Assembly: GCA_017484235.1 (NCBI GenBank)
Contig: JAFUTM010000314.1
Location: 1-9,954, forward strand
Direction: 5' to 3'
DNA from: Selenomonadaceae bacterium
Lineage (GTDB): Bacteria > Bacillota > Negativicutes > Selenomonadales > Selenomonadaceae
DNA length: 9,954 nt
Shown: positions 6,899 to 9,954 of the stretch, piece after piece
How positions within the stretch are numbered: position 1 is the stretch's first letter
Layout of the letters: every line of letters begins with the position of its first letter
Made by a program: the position numbers and the translations under genes
Notes under the pieces: model-generated
Told to the model about the DNA's origin: nothing
The model's database searches: none
Seen by the model: the letters and a program-made list of their open reading frames with translations, nothing else

Positions 6899-6911
6899 AA
6901 AAAAATTTTTT
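6899..6911 (-). promoter_or_regulatory. A-tract/T-tract upstream of the rpmH promoter (possible UP element)
   Basis: Seven A followed by six T on the plus strand lie immediately upstream of the -35 hexamer, in the position where the RNA polymerase alpha C-terminal domain contacts UP elements. Ribosomal-protein promoters often carry such tracts. The role here is inferred from position and composition only. Confidence 0.45.
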
Positions 6912-6985
6912 CAATACGCAGGTGTGTTTTTTTATTTGTCTAACATTAAAAATGATAATTTATTATGTGTGGTGAATCCATTTTG

Positions 6986-7807
6986 ATGAAATTAAAAATT
7001 ATAGATGCACATTTACACTTTGCTAATGAAAGTTATTTTGATGAGATAGCAATCGCAGCTGGACACGAGAACACAGCGGCGCATCTTGAACATTGTTACG
7101 ATACATTGGGTATTGTTCACGGCATAGTAATGGGCAATCGGACTCTTAATATTAAAGATCACATCTATCCAAAATTTTTAAGTTATTGTATTGGTCTTGA
7201 TAATTCTGTTTGGAATAGGTATGATTGGGAAAATAATTTAATCTTGATTGAGCAGCATCTCCAGCGTCGTGAATGTGTTGGAATTAAACTTTATCCTGGT
7301 TATATACATTTTTATGTTTCAGATGATGAGCTTACGCCACTTTACAAATTAGCTGCCAAATATAACAAGCCGGTTGCCGTGCACACTGGATTGACTGCGA
7401 TGTCAGGTGCATATTTAAAATATAGTCATCCGCTTGTTATTGATGAAGCAGCTGCGAAATTTCCGAATGTTCAATTTGTAATGTGTCATCTTGGTGAGCC
7501 GTGGATTAATGATGCGGTTGCGGTACTTTGCAAAAATCCTAATGTTGCCGCTGATTTATCTGGAATGCTTGAACGTAAAATTCCAGATATGGAACAATTT
7601 TTAACTAAGAAAAAATTTTATATTGATCAAATGCGCGGATGGCTGGAATATTTAAACGACTATAAGCGAATTATGTTCGGAACAGATTTCCCTTTGGCAA
7701 ATTTAGGAGACTATATTGAATTTGTCAAGGCGTTCATTCCACCTGATGAGTGGAACCAAGTTTTTTATCAGTCCGCTGTTGATATTTATCATCTTAAAGT
7801 AGAATAA
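6986..7807 (+). CDS. Amidohydrolase family protein (Amidohydrolase_2 / PF04909 type)
   Basis: This is a probable metal-dependent TIM-barrel hydrolase or decarboxylase of the amidohydrolase superfamily, soluble and without a signal peptide. Its 273 aa carry the expected metal and catalytic pattern: HxH in DAHLHF (His9, His11), Lys101 in GIKLYPGY, His133 in AVHTG, His168 in CHLGEPW and Asp234 in FGTDFPL. The substrate cannot be told from the sequence. I chose the ATG at 6986 because GGTGA lies 10 nt upstream and the protein then starts MKLKIIDAHLHF, right at the first strand. The upstream ATG at 6965 adds MCGESIL and has no ribosome-binding site. It is divergent from rpmH (166 nt between starts). 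The intergenic DNA shows no clear promoter for it: the TTGTCT at 6936-6941 with a TTTATT-like -10 is poor. It is probably not co-transcribed with the next gene, which has its own promoter. Confidence 0.88.
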   Translation: MKLKIIDAHLHFANESYFDEIAIAAGHENTAAHLEHCYDTLGIVHGIVMGNRTLNIKDHIYPKFLSYCIGLDNSVWNRYDWENNLILIEQHLQRRECVGIKLYPGYIHFYVSDDELTPLYKLAAKYNKPVAVHTGLTAMSGAYLKYSHPLVIDEAAAKFPNVQFVMCHLGEPWINDAVAVLCKNPNVAADLSGMLERKIPDMEQFLTKKKFYIDQMRGWLEYLNDYKRIMFGTDFPLANLGDYIEFVKAFIPPDEWNQVFYQSAVDIYHLKVE

Positions 7808-7812
7808 TTTTC

Positions 7813-7841
7813 TTGAAAAAATATATCATAATGATTATAAT
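7813..7841 (+). promoter_or_regulatory. Strong sigma-A-type promoter of the secreted NPCBM protein gene
   Basis: TTGAAA (7813-7818) and a perfect TATAAT (7836-7841) are separated by 17 nt, placing the transcription start near 7848 and the ATG about 26 nt further on. A GAGGTG Shine-Dalgarno sits at 7863-7868. The promoter indicates independent expression from the amidohydrolase gene, which ends 5 nt before the -35. Confidence 0.78.
7826..7840. promoter_or_regulatory. Putative PerR/Fur-family operator overlapping the -10 element
   Basis: The 15-nt site TCATAATGATTATAA matches the known PerR box (TTATAATNATTATAA) at 13 of 14 defined positions, differing only at position 2. It matches the related Fur 7-1-7 box (TGATAATNATTATCA) at 12 of 14. 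It spans the 3' spacer and five bases of the -10 hexamer, the usual place for a repressor site. In DNA this AT-rich a chance match is possible, so the location over a strong promoter is the main support. Confidence 0.5.
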
Positions 7842-7864
7842 AGTAAATGAATTATAATAAATGA
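7834..7864 (+). repeat. Imperfect direct repeat in the 5' region of the NPCBM gene
   Basis: ATTATAATA-gtAAATGA (7834-7850) is followed at once by ATTATAATA-AATGA (7851-7864). The first copy includes the -10 TATAAT; the second carries another TATAAT at 7853-7858 without a usable -35. The second copy falls in the transcribed leader next to the Shine-Dalgarno. It may be a simple AT-rich duplication or a second half-site for the repressor. Confidence 0.4.
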
Positions 7865-7873
7865 GGTGTCTTT

Positions 7874-8590
7874 ATGAAATCTAAAAAAATTGCAGGTTTA
7901 ATTGCTACAGCTTTAACTTCAGCAGTAGTATTTATTCCAAATACTACAATTGCAGATAGTGTTCAACAAGTCATTAATGTTTTTACTGGCATTAATGTTT
8001 ATGTAAATGATAATAAACTGCCAGAAACAAACATTAACAATAATCCAACCGCATTTGTTTATAATGGTACAATCTATGTTGCAGCTGGTACACTTGCTAA
8101 ATCTCTGAATCAAAATGCTGTCTGGGACGCTCAGACGAATAGTCTTTACATCGGCAGCCATAGTGACAGCAGTATCGTTCAAAACCAACAATCAATTAAT
8201 AGAGGCGGTAATTTATTAGACATATGTCCGCCTTACCAGACACACAAAAATTATAAAGTTTTTGATGTTTTTACAATTGCAGGCAAAAAATATAATAAAG
8301 GATTTATACTCGGAGCTTACAGTCCTGCTTGGGCACTATATAATTTAGATGATAAATTTAACGTACTTAGTTTTGATATAGGACATATTGATGGTGAAGA
8401 TATGCACAACGGTTTACTAAATATTTATCTTGATAAAAATCTAGTTTCTTCTATTAAATTAACACCTGATATGATGCCTACTCATTATGATGTTACACTT
8501 AAAGGAGCAAGACAAATGAAAATGGAGTTTTCAAACAAAGAAAAGTGCGCTGGTGGTTGCTATGCAATTTTTAACGCGACAATAAGATAG
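7874..8590 (+). CDS. Secreted protein with stalk (copper amine oxidase N-like) domain and NPCBM-like domain
   Basis: The 238-aa protein begins with a Sec signal peptide (MKSKK, then a hydrophobic run, with likely cleavage after TIA at residue 27), so it should be exported to the envelope or beyond. Residues about 36-94 (INVYVNDNKL, FVYNGTIYVAAGTLAKSL, AVWDAQTNSLYIG) resemble the stalk / copper-amine-oxidase-N module common in Firmicutes surface proteins. Residues about 108-238 resemble the NPCBM fold, a putative carbohydrate-binding module (KNYKVFDVFTIAGKKYNKGFILGAYSP-like start, then FDIGHIDG). No catalytic domain, transmembrane anchor or LPXTG motif is visible. Three Cys occur (118, 225, 229). 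The last two, in KCAGGCY, could form a disulfide after export. I infer a sugar-binding or envelope-associated role; the ligand is unknown. It has its own promoter with a PerR/Fur-like site, and it converges with the next gene at a 4-nt gap. Confidence 0.85.
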   Translation: MKSKKIAGLIATALTSAVVFIPNTTIADSVQQVINVFTGINVYVNDNKLPETNINNNPTAFVYNGTIYVAAGTLAKSLNQNAVWDAQTNSLYIGSHSDSSIVQNQQSINRGGNLLDICPPYQTHKNYKVFDVFTIAGKKYNKGFILGAYSPAWALYNLDDKFNVLSFDIGHIDGEDMHNGLLNIYLDKNLVSSIKLTPDMMPTHYDVTLKGARQMKMEFSNKEKCAGGCYAIFNATIR

Positions 8591-8594
8591 ATAA

Positions 8595-9954
8595 TTATTT
8601 TGTATAACCGGCATTGCTTTGCCACATGTAGTTTGACTCATTGTTACGTGATTTATGATATGAATTAAAATCACTCAGCGCACGTTTAAACTCCGCACCA
8701 GTCTGCACCGGCTCAATCCGCGATGTTGGAAATTCCTGCTTAAGCTCATTGAGTGTCACATCATCAAGGAAAACATCTTCGCCACTGCGGAGTGCTGATT
8801 CTGGAATCAAAATGCCGTCGCGCCTGCCATATGTGGTTTTAAGCGTACTTATAATATCAATACCAGTCAAAAGACCGGATACATTGACGGTACTGCCAAA
8901 AAAATTATTTACAACTGGTAAAATTCTAACATTTAGGTTATTTGTATGGTGTATTGCTTCATCAGCTAAACTTTTAAGTACCTGTGCAATTGAAGTACCG
9001 GCAATTACGTCAATATACATTGGTTTATCGTATTCAGCTTTAGAAAAATTTTCATCTTGCCAGTCACTGATAAAACTGCGCGTCAATCCAATGCCATTAT
9101 CTAATTGAGGAAAATCATCGTAAAATTCTTCCGGCGGCATATTTTGACCAGCTAAAAAATAGAACTCATCACCAAGATAAATAAACGTCTCGCCAGATTC
9201 ATTACGCAGCTTGTTTTGCCAATATTCAACCTGAGTAATAACTTTGATAGCACCTTCGCGATCAAATTGTTTAACTGGAAATTTATCACGACGATGCTTA
9301 GTGATTCCGACTGGCACTATTGCCAAAGATAGAACGTGTGGACGACGAGCTACAAGTTCAGAAATTGTCCGCTCCAACTCATCACCGTCATTTAGCCCTG
9401 CACAAAGTACAATCTGAGTATGATAGTCCGCTCCGGCAGCTTCGAGCTTGTCTAAATCGGCAGAGATGTTTGCAGCAAGCGGTGTTCTAAGCATTTTTAC
9501 TCTAAGTTCTGAATTCATTGTATGTACTGATACAAATAGAGGCGATAAATGATATTGTTTAATGCGTTTATAATCACTATCGTTTAAGTTGGTCAGCGTG
9601 ATAAAGTTTCCATATAAGAATGACATTCTATAGTCGTCATCTTTAATTGACAAAGTACGCCGCATTTGTGGAGCAATCATATCAACAAAACAGAATATAC
9701 AATGATTTTTGCAGCGTTGAATACCGTCAAATACTGCAGACTCAAATTCGACGCCTAATTCTTCATCAGCGTCTTTGTCAAATGCGATAATCTCACGTTG
9801 GCCGTCGGAATGCTCAACTAACATTTCGATTTCCTCATCAGCAAGTTCAAAACTTAAATCTATAATATCTCGCAGCTTGCGGCCATTAATCTCAATGATT
9901 TTGTCACCGGCTTTAAGTTCAAGTTCTTCAGCCAGGCTATTTGGCTGCACATAC
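8595..9954 (-). CDS. PDZ / radical-SAM-like / DUF512 family protein, N-terminus cut by the window edge
   Basis: At least 452 codons are open to the right edge. The frame continues past the GTG at 9950 (the next codon out reads Tyr) and the PDZ domain lacks its first strand, so the true start lies outside. Domain order, counting from the GTG: a partial PDZ-like domain at about 1-35 (SLAEELELKAGDKIIEINGRK), a linker, then the cysteine motif CKNHCIFC (Cys80, Cys84, Cys87), which has the CX3CX2C spacing of radical-SAM 4Fe-4S sites. A TIM-barrel-like stretch follows (TQIVLCAGLNDGDELERTI, IVPVGITKHR). The DUF512 region comes last (FFGSTVNVSGLLTGIDI). The family is widespread in Clostridia-type Firmicutes and cyanobacteria, and its reaction is, as far as I know, undefined. 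The gene converges with the NPCBM gene and no terminator is visible. It is clearly richer in G+C than mnmE. Confidence 0.9.
   Translation of the reverse strand, partial: YVQPNSLAEELELKAGDKIIEINGRKLRDIIDLSFELADEEIEMLVEHSDGQREIIAFDKDADEELGVEFESAVFDGIQRCKNHCIFCFVDMIAPQMRRTLSIKDDDYRMSFLYGNFITLTNLNDSDYKRIKQYHLSPLFVSVHTMNSELRVKMLRTPLAANISADLDKLEAAGADYHTQIVLCAGLNDGDELERTISELVARRPHVLSLAIVPVGITKHRRDKFPVKQFDREGAIKVITQVEYWQNKLRNESGETFIYLGDEFYFLAGQNMPPEEFYDDFPQLDNGIGLTRSFISDWQDENFSKAEYDKPMYIDVIAGTSIAQVLKSLADEAIHHTNNLNVRILPVVNNFFGSTVNVSGLLTGIDIISTLKTTYGRRDGILIPESALRSGEDVFLDDVTLNELKQEFPTSRIEPVQTGAEFKRALSDFNSYHKSRNNESNYMWQSNAGYTK

Noticed and set aside
6697..6900. Plus-strand open frame of 67 codons covering rpmH
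   Set aside because: It is antisense to the recognised L34 gene and its promoter.
6953..6967. TGATAATTTATTATG upstream of the amidohydrolase as a Fur-type operator
   Set aside because: The half-sites do not fit the 7-1-7 spacing and no strong promoter overlaps it.
8609..8625. GGCA-TGCC hairpin near the convergent ends of the NPCBM and DUF512 genes as a terminator
   Set aside because: The stem is only 4 bp, lies in the DUF512 coding region, and has no U-tract on either strand.
8749..9108. Plus-strand open frame of 119 codons opposite the DUF512 gene
   Set aside because: It is a shadow of a clearly conserved coding region and has no family resemblance.

Overview
This window looks like chromosomal DNA of an AT-rich diderm Firmicute, most likely class Negativicutes. 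The core gene order and the sequences of L34, RnpA, YidD and YidC are Firmicutes-like. The left edge nevertheless carries an outer-membrane autotransporter beta-barrel, which only an organism with an outer membrane would use. The genus cannot be decided from the sequence alone.

Layout. (1) Positions 1-970, plus strand: the C-terminal part of an autotransporter gene. Its N-terminus lies outside the window, and an in-frame TAA at 59-61 interrupts it. (2) Positions 1019-6819, minus strand: the classical bacterial origin-side cluster in transcription order rpmH, rnpA, yidD, yidC, khpB/jag, mnmE, mnmG. A consensus promoter (TTGACA, 17 bp, TATAAT) at 6866-6894 drives it. Two intrinsic-terminator-like hairpins sit inside it, one after rpmH and one between jag and mnmE. 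Paired AT-rich inverted repeats lie in the leader of yidC. (3) Positions 6986-7807, plus strand: an amidohydrolase-2 family enzyme, divergent from rpmH. (4) Positions 7874-8590, plus strand: a secreted protein with a stalk (copper-amine-oxidase-N-like) domain and an NPCBM-like domain. It has its own strong promoter, overlapped by a near-perfect PerR/Fur-type operator. (5) Positions 8595-9954, minus strand: a PDZ, radical-SAM-like and DUF512 protein, convergent with the previous gene and running off the right edge.

How the genes fit together. rpmH supplies ribosomal protein L34. rnpA supplies the protein subunit of RNase P. yidD and yidC serve membrane-protein insertion. KhpB is an RNA-binding protein. 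MnmE and MnmG jointly build the xnm5 modification at U34 of several tRNAs. The unit therefore couples translation, tRNA maturation and membrane insertion. dnaA and a DnaA-box cluster, which usually flank rpmH on the promoter side, are absent here.

No CRISPR array, insertion sequence, tRNA, rRNA or phage gene is visible. Most of the window is ordinary housekeeping sequence. The points most worth a second look are the operator-promoter overlap at 7813-7841, the interrupted autotransporter, the internal terminators of the rpmH-mnmG unit, and the uncoupling of that unit from dnaA.
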